From Ceratotherium simum simum (lineage: Eukaryota > Chordata > Mammalia > Perissodactyla > Rhinocerotidae), in the NCBI RefSeq assembly GCF_000283155.1, contig NW_004454165.1, positions 43,940,441 to 44,004,440 of the forward strand: a DNA stretch of 64,000 bases. Direction: 5' to 3'. The position numbers were made by a program, and so were the translations under genes. Position 1 is the first letter of the stretch; each line of letters begins with the position of its first letter. This document shows positions 12,660-23,950 of the stretch, one piece after another. A model generated the notes under the pieces. It made no database searches. It was given only the letters and a program-made list of their open reading frames with translations, and had not been told where the DNA came from.

Positions 12660-15125
12660 CACGTTACAACAAGAGGAGACCTCGTAAGAAAGTAACAACA
12701 AATGACTCCCCGGCTCATCAGACCCTCTGCCTGGCTGGTGCAGCTCTGCAGGGAGTCCAAGAACACCAGGCTCCCCCAAAAGCCCGATGGCTCCCGGACA
12801 TCCTACCATTGGGGGTGTGTGTTTTCCACGTGAACATCATACAGGCAGAGTTTACCACCCTTGAAACTCACCCCTATAAAGTGATAAAATACCCAAGTGT
12901 TTGGTCCTAAGTTACAACTGCTAAAGGTGGTCGTCCAGGACAGGCCGAGGGGCCTGCGAGAAGGCTGTGCTTGCCCAGGCGTCTGGAATTCCCCAGCCCA
13001 GCCCTCGTCACCAAGGCCGTGGGAAAACCAGCCTGTCACAGCAGCCAGCCCCAGACCTCTGGCCGGGTCCCCTGGGGGCTGCACACTGATGGATTCCTGG
13101 ATCTCTGCTGATAGCACTGTACCACAGTCTGACCCCAGCCTCGGAAAGCCCCGGTGTAGCTGGGCCAAACCAAGCAGATGCCCAGAGCCTTGGGGGCCTG
13201 GGCTGAGCCACCTCTCGAACACCCGAGCTTAAGTGCCCGCTCCACCCGCCTCGCGCCTTCGAGCCTGCCTGGTCCAGGGGCTTTCCTCGTATAAGGCCGT
13301 CTGGGCCTGCAGCTGAGCGTGGGTCTCGCCCTATCGAGAGGAAGGGAGGATCAGACAGAAGTCGGAGGGCGGGAGTCCAGAAGAAACAGTGCCACCTCCC
13401 CAGGGCAGCCTGCAGGCTGTCCACACGGCCGGCCTATTTGAGGCACAGTCTCAGTGAGGCTGCTCAGGCATTCCAGGCAGCTCTAGACACTGCAGGGAAG
13501 TGGGTCGGCTCTGAGCCCCCAGCTGCCCTGGTCTCTCCAGGACCACAGGTTCACACAAGGGTGTCGCTCTGCTGCGTAAGTCCAATCAACGGTCATTCAA
13601 AGATTCCCTAAGAAGGAGAAGGCCTCGGTGCGAGCTAGTTGTCTCTTGTCGAGGAAGGGGTTTGACAACACACCCAGGGAGGTTGTTCCTCGCTGACCAC
13701 ACACGCACCCAGACTTGGTGACCACAGTTCATCACAGGACAACTTAGGCAGTCACAAATGCTCTTGCTGTGTGAAAGAGAGACCACAGGAGCTAAATGGA
13801 AAATGAAATCTTTTTCCTCAGAAGAAGAAAACACAACACAAAGCTAAGAAGGAGGTCTCGGGGCAGGTGGAACATCCTCCACTCTGTGACTGCTCGGCTG
13901 TGGGGGTCCTGGGGTCACTCTGTGTGGCCTCATAACGGACATAACAAGGTGGGAGAGAAACCACCTGACAAACGCCAGAGACAACTGGCCGCATGCAGAC
14001 CCGCTGCAGCTCTGGAACCATGGAGCCCAAAACAAGGCTCCAGAAGACATACCAACCGTCAGCCTCAGCTCTATCCATGGCCCAGAGAACCAGAGCTGGG
14101 CCCAGGCCTGGGGTTCCCACCAGACCCACGGCCAGCAAAGGGGAAGGCGGTTCTCAGGAGAGGCTGGCGGCCTGGGCCTGGGCCTGGTGCTGAAGGAGGC
14201 ACCACGGGCTCTGTGCTGGGAGCAGAAAGCGTGGCTGCCTCGGTGCACAGGGGCTGTGTCGGGGCCAACGCGAGTCACGTCTCCAGGCTCCGAGCCACCC
14301 GACTCTAAGGACAACGTGGGGCCTCCTTTGGACTTTATACCCTTGGCAACTGGCGGCCAAGACAGAACGATTCTTCACATTTTGGAAATTATTCAGGTAA
14401 CAGGTACAGAAACGATATGAAGAGGAAAAAACAGGAATGAGAGTCATTCCTAGATGACTTAGGAGTGAAGGGCACTGTCCTGGGTCTAGAAACGGTTCTG
14501 ATTTACCTCGACCCCAGGTGCAGCTTCCCACCTCCCGCAGCCCTCCTCCGAGGGGCATGCTGCACCGTACGCGCTCCAGATGTCGGAGCCGCAGCATGGG
14601 ATTCAAGCTCACTCAAACACTGAACCTAAGGAGGCCACGCCTCAGGACAGGTAAGTTCTCGACCCCAGATCCAGCCCTGCAGGCAGAACACCCGCAGAAC
14701 ACCCACAGAACATGGAATCACGATCTTTGACCCTACAGTCACCTTGCTGGCCCACCACTTCCAGCACAGATAAAATGCGCACTCGAACCAGAAGCCCCCA
14801 GACACTGATGCCCCCGGGGCTTGAGTCTGACCTAATGGCCCTCGTGTGAGAACACTGCCTCGGTTCCAGCTCTTGGAGCCAGCTGGGAAGCTCCTTTCTT
14901 CTTTCTGAGGATGATCGCAGGACTGGCATTTATACCAAAGTTTGCATGTGTTAACTGTTAATTCTGGAGTGGCCCCACACGTGAGGAGCAGCTCCCGGTC
15001 ACCTGCTGTGGATGACGTGACTATAAGTCCCTTCGTCCGAGTCAGTTTCCTGAACACAGCGGCTGCAGCGCCAACCTCGCTCCTCGAGTCAGCTGTTCAT
15101 GCCCCTCTCTCGAGCCAGCCGGCAC
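12660..15125. other. Intronic DNA, no recognised feature
   Basis: Mixed GC-rich unique sequence. No exon, RNA gene or clear repeat family was recognised. Confidence 0.4.
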
Positions 15126-15129
15126 CCTC

Positions 15130-15265
15130 CGCAATGCAGTGTCACCCACTCAGTTCTGGACTCAGACAGCAGCCGGCTGGTCCTGCGAAGAGCGACCCTT
15201 CTGCCCTCTGGTAAATTACCTTATCTTTCTGGGCCTCGGTATCCTCTACAGAATGCTCTTTCCAT
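15130..15265 (+). repeat. MIR SINE fragment
   Basis: 'gtaaattaccttatctttct' then 'gggcctcggtatcctct' follows the sense MIR core. Confidence 0.6.
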
Positions 15266-15462
15266 TTTTAACATTGTTGTGGTTTTTAAACCCTTCATTT
15301 CCCTGTCCATGCACATAACTTCAAACGCGTGCATTAGAGCAATGTCCCTGCTTTTTCAAAACAGACCTTTTATTTCTTCCTTGCCTCCCTCTTCCTGCAG
15401 AAGCGTTTCCACGGGTCCCACCGCAGGGTCCCACCGAGAGACTGCACGTGTTATCTGGGCTT

Positions 15463-15494
15463 TCTTGTTCTTTCTTGTTCTTTCTTGTTCTGAA
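15463..15494. repeat. 10-bp tandem repeat (tttcttgttc)
   Basis: Three exact copies of a pyrimidine-rich 10-mer. Confidence 0.9.
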
Positions 15495-16254
15495 AGTTCT
15501 TTCAGAGAGACACTTTCTGCCTGCTGCTTTTCATTCTAGTCCTGCCCCGTGGAACTTCCTGCTCGTCACACAGCCTGGCCTGGCTCGCACTCTGGGAAAG
15601 CTGCAGAGTTTTCCACATCATAGAATCTCCCTTTCAACCAGCATTTACTTTGCTTCCACTTTCTGCTGTTGGTTCACCTAACCGCTGACTGTGGTGGGCC
15701 GCATGAATGCTCCTGGACACCACCACCTGCTGGTCACAGCGGGACATTCGGTGATGCTGCCAGCTCCTCCTTCCTGTGCTGGGCCCAGACCCCGACTTTG
15801 ACGTGGGGACGCAGACTGCACAACCAGCGAGGACCCCCTCTCAAGCACCATGACCTTATATCTGCTCTCTCACCCCGGACCTTCCAGGGCTGACGAGCGC
15901 CTGCAGGACACAACATCCGCGTCCCCACAAGGCCGGCCTACAAACCCCACTCTGCCCACCCAGGGGCCAGAGGCCCATCGGCACATCGCACTGGCCGCTC
16001 CAGCCAACCATCGCTGTGCCCCAGCTGCGTCTACTGCCCAGCTCTGCACCACACAATGACTCCCCGACTTCTGGAAACACTTCATGGCAGGTTTGAGGAC
16101 GCCTTTCCTTTCCTGACCTTGCCCCGTGCCTGCGTGCATATGGAGGGGCTGCTCCCTCTTAGCCGGAATGCTCATTCGATACAAGATGAACCCAGCAAAT
16201 GGCTTCAAACGGCACTCACAGTGACAGGTCCGCCCGAGAGATTTCCTCACACAA

Positions 16255-16400
16255 GCTCACGGAGCTCCACAAGAACTCTCCACTCCGACAAACAAGGAAA
16301 CTGAGGCAGAGCGGGCTTAGCAGACATGTCTAAAGTTGCGGAGTGAGCGAGAAACATTGGGGATTCATCTGGGACTCCCCCAGTGAGTCTACCTCCTCTC
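16255..16400 (-). repeat. MIR SINE fragment
   Basis: 'caaggaaactgaggcagagc' and 'cttagcagacatgtctaaag' reproduce the antisense MIR core. Confidence 0.7.
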
Positions 16401-17119
16401 CTCGCTGGCCCCCAGGGGCTCTGGTCCCTACAGCAGCCATGGCAACCTGCACCCACCTCCACGGTCGCTCAGAGGGAGGGCGCACCCTCCACTTCAAGTG
16501 TGACCTCAAACCTCACTTCTCAGTGAGCTCACTTCTCAGTGGGCAGCTCCCACTCCCACTGTTTCCAGCGAACACATCCGTGACTAATCGTGACACCCCC
16601 ATGTTGATTCCCCGGACACCTTCAGAAAGGTGTGAGCATTTACACACGCAAATGCCTCCTTAGCCTCAGAGAAGCAAATCTAAATGTTTTCTAGCAAATG
16701 CTATATTCCAGACAAGAGACTGTCCACGGGGCCACCACAGGAGCCGTGTCCCGAAGTGCCCGGGGCCGAGTGGGGTGCCAGCGGCCCTGCTCGAGGAATC
16801 ACCTCCGGATTTCTGTATTCTGTTCAAGATCACATCTTCCCGATTTCTCTCCTCTCCAGCTTCTCCTCCTTGGTCAGCGACTGCCACACCTCAGAGCATC
16901 CAGGCCGGCACCCCCGCTGTCCACCCACAGGAGTCAGCGGCCCCCTTCCCTCTCCTCAGAACGCTGACCGCCTCCTGTCCCTAAGAGGCGCCACTTCTCT
17001 CTTCCCAGCCCTCTGCTATCCCCCACCATTCAAACCTCAGGTCATGGAGAGAGGAAAGACAGTACTAAGTGCTGAGGACAGGACGGGTGGCGGTGCTGGG
17101 CCGCTGGGCCACAGGCCGG

Positions 17120-17215
17120 GCCACACTGGCAGGTTCCTTAAGTTCTCTGGGTCTCCCTTCCTCAACGTCAGTGTCATGGAGCAGTGAGGATCTGAATTAA
17201 ACGAAGTCTGCATCC
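17120..17215 (+). repeat. MIR SINE fragment
   Basis: 'ccttaagttctctgggtctc' followed by 'gagcagtgaggatctgaatt' follows the sense MIR core. Confidence 0.6.
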
Positions 17216-17569
17216 CTCTCACCCTCACGTGCACAGCAGAGCCACCCCCTTCCCAGGAAAACCTGGAGCCATGGGCTGAGATCCCTGCTGGCCCCGGAGC
17301 TGCGGCTCCCCAGGCTCTCACATTAGTCCTCAGGGGTTAAAAATAGCACAGGCAGCCAGCTGAGCTCGGTTAATAGAATATCCCAGTTAATTTTAGCATC
17401 AGAGAGCTCAAGAGACTATAAAATCTTTGATGCCAAGACCCGTGGGTGGCCAGCACAGCCCCACCTTACACTGTCACACACACACTTAGCTAATGTCACT
17501 GATGTCACTCCTTAAATTCACAAAATGTTTTCTGTAATGGAGAAAACGACTCCTCCTTAGCCTGTGAAG

Positions 17570-17730
17570 ACTCTACTCCTCACAACAACCATTCTAACGT
17601 ATTCAGCAGGACCACCACTTCATCTGATCCTCACAGGACCGTGTCGGGCACACGCCTGCTTCCCCTGGAGGAAATGGTGTTAAATATCACACTTCTAGCA
17701 GATCAGACCTAGAGCCCTGTGGCCCCCTCC
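17570..17730 (-). repeat. MIR SINE fragment
   Basis: 'cctcacaacaaccattctaa' and 'cacttctagcagatcagacc' fit the antisense MIR layout, with heavy divergence. Confidence 0.5.
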
Positions 17731-19064
17731 CCTTACACCAGGCCCCCTCCCCACCAGCCACAAGGCCAGGGGAGATGCAGACCAGGGGCCTCAGCCACCA
17801 TTCCCTGTGCTCATCTCAGCTGCACCTGCCTGAGGGACCTCCTGTTGCTGGCGGGACTATGTGCGCGCCCAGATGGAGGGAGGGAGAGCGGGGGCAGGCC
17901 GCCTGGGCCCGGCCTGCGGGACAGGAGGGACCATCAGCTCCGATGTGCTGTGGGCGGCCCAGCCTGCCTCCGCCCTTCTTGGTGGACCAGCTCTAACCTT
18001 ACAGAGAAGGACCACAAGAGCGTGCTCAGAGCTCAGTGGAGCACCAGGGGGGCCGCACCGGACCCAAGGACAGGGAAGGGAGACAGAACAGGGAACCAGG
18101 TGGAGCCCGCCTCACAGGCGACACACACGCCAACACCCCAAGCAGCTCCAAACTGCTGAGGGTGCCCCCTCAGACCCGACGATGGAAACATTAACCGAGC
18201 AGGAGGGCTCCTCTCACTCTGGAGAGCAAGGCAAGGATTGTTTTTCTTTAGCTTGAGAGAAACCCCCTTGTATACTGCTCTTAATTGAACACATTTATGA
18301 ACACGAGATGACACTTTTAAAGACTATTAATACTAACTATTACGGAAAAGGAAAATATCACTAGAAGTGAAGCTACATCACGATGCCCAAGGAGCGTCGT
18401 GTCCACAGCGACACGCCCCGAAGGAGCGTCTTGCAGTGGGCCATTCTCCCAGGCGCACCCCTTCCTGCCACAGCCCTGAGTCATGGAAAGTCGAGCACAC
18501 TTCCTCAAAGCAGCCGCCTCATGGGAAGCGCGCTCAGTCTCACATGGCGCGAGAAACAGGTGTCGACAGACGGTGTCTACAATTTTTAAGGGTACAGAAG
18601 AACTACCCAAGATAACTCCGCAAGGTTGAAGTGGGGGAAGCAACAGGTTCTTCAAGATGAGGACTCAAAACAGCTACAACAGAAACACCTTACTTTCACT
18701 TGGCACGTTCTTATGTATTATCTCATTTGCAAAAAGTGGAAGGAAAAAGAAAGGGGAAGAGGAACAAAAGGAAGAGATTCTTCCCATTTTCCCAGCGTGA
18801 GCCTCTCAATCAGACCACGTACCATCACATGTCTCAAAACTATTTAAGAACTAAAAGGTCAAGACCCCACACCTAAAAACCTGTTCATCCCCCCAAAAAT
18901 GTTCCGCCTTTTTCCTTAGCACCAGGAGCACTGATGTTGCTTACTGGTATAGCTGCAGGGAGAATTTTTCCTTTTGTCTTTTTCTGGGAGTGAGGGGGCG
19001 GGTGTCAACATAAGCCTGAACAGCGCCGTCTTGTAAGCTCCCACCGGATGCAGCAGACAACAAT

Positions 19065-19175
19065 GGCCTACATTCTGCAAACGGAAAAATGAGGCTATGA
19101 AAGGGGACGATACTCGCCCTGGGTCACCCCGCAGGCCAACAGCAGACACAGGGCATGCAGCCAGCTAGCCTGGAG
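19065..19175 (-). repeat. MIR SINE fragment
   Basis: 'aaaaatgaggctatgaaagg' followed by 'ctgggtcaccccgcaggcc' matches the antisense MIR core. Confidence 0.65.
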
Positions 19176-19179
19176 TCGA

Positions 19180-21000
19180 GGCTCAGAGATGAATGGACGG
19201 CCGGGCCAGCATCTCCCAAACAAGGAGAGGCAAGTGTGCGTGTGACCGGGTGTGTGTGTGATCCACGTACGTCTGCCCTGCCTCCCAATCAACGACATGC
19301 CTTCAAGACCAGGGCATGCAGGCAAGTCAGAGCCGAGACTGGAGGACTAAGGGGAAAAATGGAGAGCTCAGTGCACCCCCTATCACGCTCGGGATCCTTC
19401 TCATCCCGTCTACTAACAGGTTTCCCTCAACAAGACTAAGCCCAAACCAGCCCACGCACAGCTCACCTGCGGGGTCTCCACATCAGGCTCTAACTCGGCA
19501 GCGCGGCTTAGACCATTTCTGTGCTCCGACGCAGGAGGATGGCCTGCCCTCTGCGTGTAGCCCTTGCTCCCTGCACGCCCCCAGCTACAGCGGCCCAGCA
19601 CTGCAGGTGGAGACCCTCGGAGAGGAGAGAAAGCAGGGGCTTCTCAGAGCCAAAACAACGTCCATGGAGTTGGCTGGCTGGTGCACGGCATTTCTGCCCG
19701 TCCTCTCTGCTCCAGCCCCCATACACGGGGGTGCTGCAAAGGTTCTGACCCCGGGTCCCCACGTGGGGTTAGAGATGGCAGATGTTGTTCTGGTCACTGC
19801 CCCAATCCTCAGCTGAGCCGGGCATTCTCTCGCTTATTTAAAGAGCACAAAAGAGACACCTAACCAAGCAGCACCTTCCAACTCCCTTCCTTCCACACCA
19901 GGCCCCTCCCTGTTGGGGTCCAGAATCCGCTGAGAGCATGCACTGGCAGGCTAGTGGAGCTGCTCTCCTGGACCTTCGGGTGTCTCCTCACCCTCCGCTC
20001 TCACGCACTATGCCGTCTGGAAAGAAATCAACCCCCTCTGCTAACATACCATGTTCCAGAACCTCCTCAGTCGAGTCTGAGGCCAGCTGTGCCGGCCTGA
20101 ACCACACAGTCCACAGACTCACCCCTGCCCGCTGCCCCCGGAAGCCTGGCACAGTCCCCCACAGCCACACCCCCAAACCCCCTCCTGCTCCCCTTGGTGA
20201 AGGAAGCACCTCGAATCCTCGGGGTGACTGACCCAGGATCGGCTGAGGGGTCATGGCTGAGGGGCCCTGACAGAGCCACCTCCCCGGCCAGTGCTTCAGG
20301 CGGAGTATGATGTGGGCGCTCGGCATGAAAGTGACAGCAGAGTTCAACCAATAAACAGGAGGAACCCTCTCCGCAGACTCCTCAGGCTGAAGGGCTGCCA
20401 CATCCTGTCCGCAGGGCTGCTGAGCCAAATATCAGCAGCGCCTCAGTGATGATCCATAAACCAAAATAAAGCAGACAGGAAACAACGCGCTGACTGGGGG
20501 GAGCTGGAATTCCTCGGGCAGCGAGTGCAGTCGACAACTGACACTCAGTGACTGGGTGCCTGGCTCCGTTCCGCGGCCTCTCCACACGGGAATGGAAGGG
20601 AATTTGGAGCACCCCTGGGGACAGGCGTTCAGCGGGCAAGAGGGACCCTGAGGGCGGGCGACACTCCGGGTCCTTAGAAGCCCTCTCCCCCGGCACATTT
20701 ACGGCCCTGATGTGCAAGAGTCACTGCAAGCACTCATCTTGTTTGGGGGGGACTTGCACATCACCCTCCCAAGACAAAACATAACTGGCAAAAGGCAAAC
20801 CTCTCCAGATGAACCCAGAATGTCCCCACAGAGCCTTCCAGCCCACTCCAGAATCTGCATCACATTTCTCTCCCCGACTCTCACCCAGTGAGAAAGACAG
20901 GATCCTCTGCCTGAATGGCAGGCCCTGGTGGCCAGAAGCTCCTTGCCAGTTCTCAATGGAAAGGGGGGAGGAGGCGCCTCCAGTATCTCCCCGCCCTGAG
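19180..21000. other. Intronic DNA, no recognised feature
   Basis: GC-rich unique sequence between a MIR and the CpG island. No exon or RNA gene was recognised. Confidence 0.4.
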
Positions 21001-21019
21001 GGAGCCCTGGGCCAGAGCA

Positions 21020-21105
21020 CATTCACACACAGACATGAGCACACACAAACACACACATGCACACACATCAACCTACACAGATGTGTGCACACACAGACAC
21101 CAGCC
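21020..21105. repeat. Degenerate CA-rich tract
   Basis: Interrupted CACACA words mixed with ATG-containing variants. A second short CA-rich patch follows at about 21275-21305. Confidence 0.75.
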
Positions 21106-21454
21106 AGGGGCCCACTGGCCCCATATCCCTGGGGAACACGTGGAAGAGCTTACATTTACTCAGGACAGCAAGCTTCTGGGTATTTCTGGGTGCAGCAGCT
21201 GGGGTAAGACGCGGCACCCTGAGGTCGGTGCCTTTCGCACCTGAAATGCACTATCCAGAGTCCCCACGGGCGCGCACGCACTCACGCACACACAGGCACA
21301 CGCTCCTAGCGGGACCCGACCGCGTCCGGCACCGCACTGCCCCCCTCCTCCCCGGTGCAGGCGACCCCACCCCGACCGGCCTCCAGGGACCCAGGGACGC
21401 TCGCGGCGCAGAGGAGGCGCGGGGAGCCCGGTTCTGCCCAGCCCCTAACCGGGG

Positions 21455-21875
21455 GACGTGGGGAGGGATCGAGGGGGAGGTCCGGGGACGGGGGGAGATG
21501 GGGAGAGGTCGCGGCGAGAGGACCGCCGTCCCCAAGGAGAGGTGGTGAGGGGTCGAGGGGGCGGACTGCTGTCGGGAGTGGGGGGAGATGGGGAGGGGTC
21601 GAGGAGAAGGGCAGGCGTCCCCAGGGGGAGGTGGGGGAGGGCAAGGGTCGAAAGGGAGGACCGCCGTCCCCGGGGGGGTGGAGGTGGGGAGGGGTCAAGG
21701 GGAGGATCGCCGTCCCTGGGGAGGGGTCGAGAGGGAGGTCTGGCGTCCCCAGGGTGGGGGGAGATGGGGAGGGGTCGAGGGGGGAGGACTGGCGTCCCCG
21801 GGGTGGGTAGGGAGATGGGGAGGGGTCGAGGAGGAGGACCGCCGTCCCCAGGGGGAGATGGGGAGGGTCGCGGCG
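21455..21875. repeat. G-rich minisatellite beside RASA3 exon 1
   Basis: Eight or more diverged units combine 'ggggagatggggaggggtcg' with 'gaccgccgtccccag'. The array ends within about 100 bp of the exon 1 donor, so it lies at the very start of intron 1. Runs of three to five G recur on the plus strand, which is the transcription template for RASA3. Unit lengths vary around 45-60 bp. Confidence 0.92.
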
Positions 21876-21971
21876 GGAGTGCGCAGGGCAGGAGGCGCCC
21901 AGCTCTGGGGTCGGGGGCAGGGCGCCCGCCGCGAGCCCCCATAAGGACCCGCCCGCGGCCCCGGCGCTCAC

Positions 21972-22026
21972 CGATCTTGATCCTCACGCTCTGGAACACT
22001 CGGAGCCCCTCTTCCTCCACCGCCAT
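21972..22026 (-). CDS. RASA3: RASA3 first coding exon (partial gene)
   Basis: Read on the minus strand, the ATG at 22026-22024 opens an 18-codon frame, MAVEEEGLRVFQSVRIKI, followed by one G and a GTGAGC splice donor (GT at 21971-21970). This matches the start of RASA3 (GAP1-IP4BP), whose N-terminus I know as nearly identical, so the next residue is the glycine split across the intron (phase 1). RASA3 is a membrane-associated Ras/Rap GTPase-activating protein of roughly 830 residues with two C2 domains, a RasGAP domain, a PH domain and a Btk motif; these residues begin the first C2 domain. The remaining exons lie to the left of the window. The exon sits inside a CpG island, and the next upstream in-frame sequence shows no better start. 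The start and donor are seen directly; the gene name rests on recalled family sequence. Confidence 0.93.
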
Positions 22027-22400
22027 GCTTGCCCGGAACTGGCGCTGAGCCCCGCGAGCAGCCCGAGCCCAGCCGCCGCGCTCCCGGCTCTGCGTCCGAC
22101 CCCGCGCCGGGCCCGCGGCGCCCCGCCCCCGGCTCCGCCCACGTTCCCGCCCATTGGCCAAAGGCGGGGGCGGGGGCGGGTCGGCTCCGCCCACTGCCTT
22201 GCCCCGCTCCCGATGGGCCGAGGCCCACAGAGGGGCGGGGTCTGGGCGGTTCCTCCCACAGCAAATCCCAAATGCCCATTGGCTGAGGGCTAGGAGGCGG
22301 GAGCGAGGCAGCTACGCCCACAGCTCAACTCCAGCTTCCCATTGGCCGAGGCCCAGAGAGGGGCGGGGTCAGTGGCAGAGGAAGGATCTGCAGGGACCCC
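22027..22400 (-). promoter_or_regulatory. RASA3: RASA3 5'UTR and proximal promoter
   Basis: Immediately upstream of the RASA3 ATG is a TATA-less, GC-rich stretch. On the plus strand it shows ATTGG (CCAAT on the gene strand) at 22153-22157, 22278-22282 and 22341-22345, and a related ATGGG at 22213-22217, each near a GC box such as ggggcggggtc (22232-22242 and 22360-22370). CCAAT boxes bind NF-Y and GC boxes bind Sp1-family factors in CpG-island promoters. The transcription start is not determinable from sequence alone; it probably lies between the CCAAT cluster and the ATG. Confidence 0.8.
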
Positions 22401-22503
22401 GCGAGGAGCGGCTAGCCGCGCAGAGGGGACCCGGAGAGGGGCGTAGGGTGGGGGACTGAACTGGGGGCACGGAGAGGACCTGGAGGGGGGAACTGCGGTG
22501 GGG

Positions 22504-22763
22504 NNNNNNNNNNNNNNNNNNNNNNNNNNNNNNNNNNNNNNNNNNNNNNNNNNNNNNNNNNNNNNNNNNNNNNNNNNNNNNNNNNNNNNNNNNNNNNNNN
22601 NNNNNNNNNNNNNNNNNNNNNNNNNNNNNNNNNNNNNNNNNNNNNNNNNNNNNNNNNNNNNNNNNNNNNNNNNNNNNNNNNNNNNNNNNNNNNNNNNNNN
22701 NNNNNNNNNNNNNNNNNNNNNNNNNNNNNNNNNNNNNNNNNNNNNNNNNNNNNNNNNNNNNNN
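22504..22763. other. Assembly gap (260 N)
   Basis: Unknown bases inside the CpG island, flanked by G-rich sequence on both sides. Extreme GC content is the likely cause. Upstream promoter or alternative first-exon sequence may be missing here. Confidence 0.99.
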
Positions 22764-23329
22764 GGGGGGCGCCGGGAGCTACTGAGCAGGGGAGACTGGC
22801 GGGGGGAAGGGGCGGTGCGGGGAGGGGACCGGCCTGGCCCACGAGGGTGGCCTGAGCGTCGGTCCTGGCACCCAAGACCCTGCTGTCCCGTGTTGCTGAC
22901 CGGTCGACTCGGGCGGGGTCTCGGGATGGGGGCGGCCCGTGCCCCCTCCACTCCCTTCTTTTTCTTATACTGCGAGGCTCTGTATGATTAACTCGGTTTT
23001 GAGGTTTAAAACTAGCACATGCACGCGGTTTTAAGAAACTTACACACGAAGGTATCCAAGGAAAAGGATCCCCTGGCCCGACTCAGCCCACAGAGTGGTC
23101 CAGAGAGGGCCAGCTGCAGGGGCCAGAGAAGCAGGAGGTGCCGTGGGGGATGGGGAAGCCCTGGGGTCTGGAGAAGGACACAGTGGGGTGAGGTCCTGCT
23201 GGGCAGCCACAGCTCCCCATGCTGGCCATCTGCCCTCCTGCCCCTCTGCTGTCCACTGGCCTCGCCCACCCTGGCTCCCAGCGCAGCGGCTGCTCACACA
23301 AGCCAAGTGCCCTCGCATCTGCCCTCCTG

Positions 23330-23515
23330 ACCCCCACGCGTCTGCGGGGGTCCCCTCCTCACCTCAGTCTGCCCTGACTTCCTCCTCTTCTGCGTAGCCC
23401 GCACACACACCCTGCCTACACCAGAACACAGCTTCGTGAAGAGAGGGGCCTGGTTTTTCACTGTTTTATCCTCATTTCCTAAAAAAATGCTTAGGTACGT
23501 GGGGAAAGGATTAAT
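23330..23515 (+). repeat. L2 LINE 3' fragment
   Basis: The order of motifs, ending 'cttcgtgaagagaggggcct' and 'cactgttttatcctcatttc', follows the L2 3' end in sense orientation. Confidence 0.5.
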
Positions 23516-23599
23516 AACCATTCTTTACCAAGACTCCTTGAACCTCCCTCCAGGTCCTCAGTCACCTGCTGACCTCATCCTCTCAAGGCCTCCGTCCGC

Positions 23600-23950
23600 G
23601 GTGTTTACCGGTAGTTTAACACGGAGGCTAGGACGGCAGCTTCTCCTTTGTTCAGACTCCACCGTTGCTCCTCTAACTCTGGGACCTCAGGAGGTTTCTG
23701 TAGGGTGCGCTGTCGTGTGCCATCCAGATGCATCCCCCCAAGATCAAGGTTTTGCCTCCATCAAGATAACTGAAAAGGAACCCCAGCTCCTGAGTGTCTC
23801 AGAGGGTGGGCTGAGGCCTCTGTAGACCTGCACCAACCCTTCTTCCCTCCCATGTTCACAGCACTTTTTTTCTGAGAACACTCCCAATAAACTCTGGCAC
23901 ACAGACCTCTGCTCCAGAGTCTGTTTCCAGGGGAACCCAGCACAAGACAG
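23600..23950 (+). mobile_element. Probable ERVL-type LTR (5' LTR of remnant)
   Basis: The 3' part shows an AATAAA polyadenylation signal at 23886-23891 followed by a U5-like stretch with 'gagtctgtttccaggggaac' and 'ccagcacaagacag' ending at 23950. That layout is typical of MLT2/ERVL-class LTRs. The left border is not clear. It lies directly upstream of internal proviral sequence in the same orientation, which supports a 5' LTR. Confidence 0.5.

Larger units (their letters stand above)
1..21971 (-). other. RASA3: RASA3 intron 1, 5' part
   Basis: The stretch follows the exon 1 donor in the direction of transcription and runs off the window edge. I saw no sequence encoding the rest of the first C2 domain on the minus strand, so exon 2 is outside and intron 1 is at least 21.97 kb. 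It is GC-rich, with minisatellites at 1-160, 5655-5830, 11350-11735 and 21455-21875, CA/GT tracts, and old MIR, L2, MER5 and MER20 copies. No ERE SINE was found in it. The many short open frames here have no recognisable domains and overlap on both strands, as expected for GC-rich noncoding DNA. Confidence 0.85.
21230..22960. promoter_or_regulatory. CpG island over RASA3 exon 1
   Basis: CpG dinucleotides are dense and GC content is very high from about 21.23 kb to 22.96 kb, covering the intron 1 start, exon 1, the promoter and about 0.9 kb upstream. CpG density falls sharply after 22,960, where the sequence becomes ordinary. A run of unknown bases at 22504-22763 interrupts it. Constitutive, normally unmethylated promoter activity is typical of such islands. 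Confidence 0.85.

Noticed and set aside
12411..12910. Cysteine-rich and histidine-rich open frames
   Set aside because: They translate the GT/GC simple repeat in different frames.
21306..22194. Long proline- and glycine-rich open frames on both strands near exon 1
   Set aside because: They cover the G-rich minisatellite and CpG island. Only the 55 bases of RASA3 exon 1 have a recognised sequence and donor site.
22369..22951. Open frames spanning the unknown bases at 22504-22763
   Set aside because: The frame is undefined across Ns, and the flanks have no domain.
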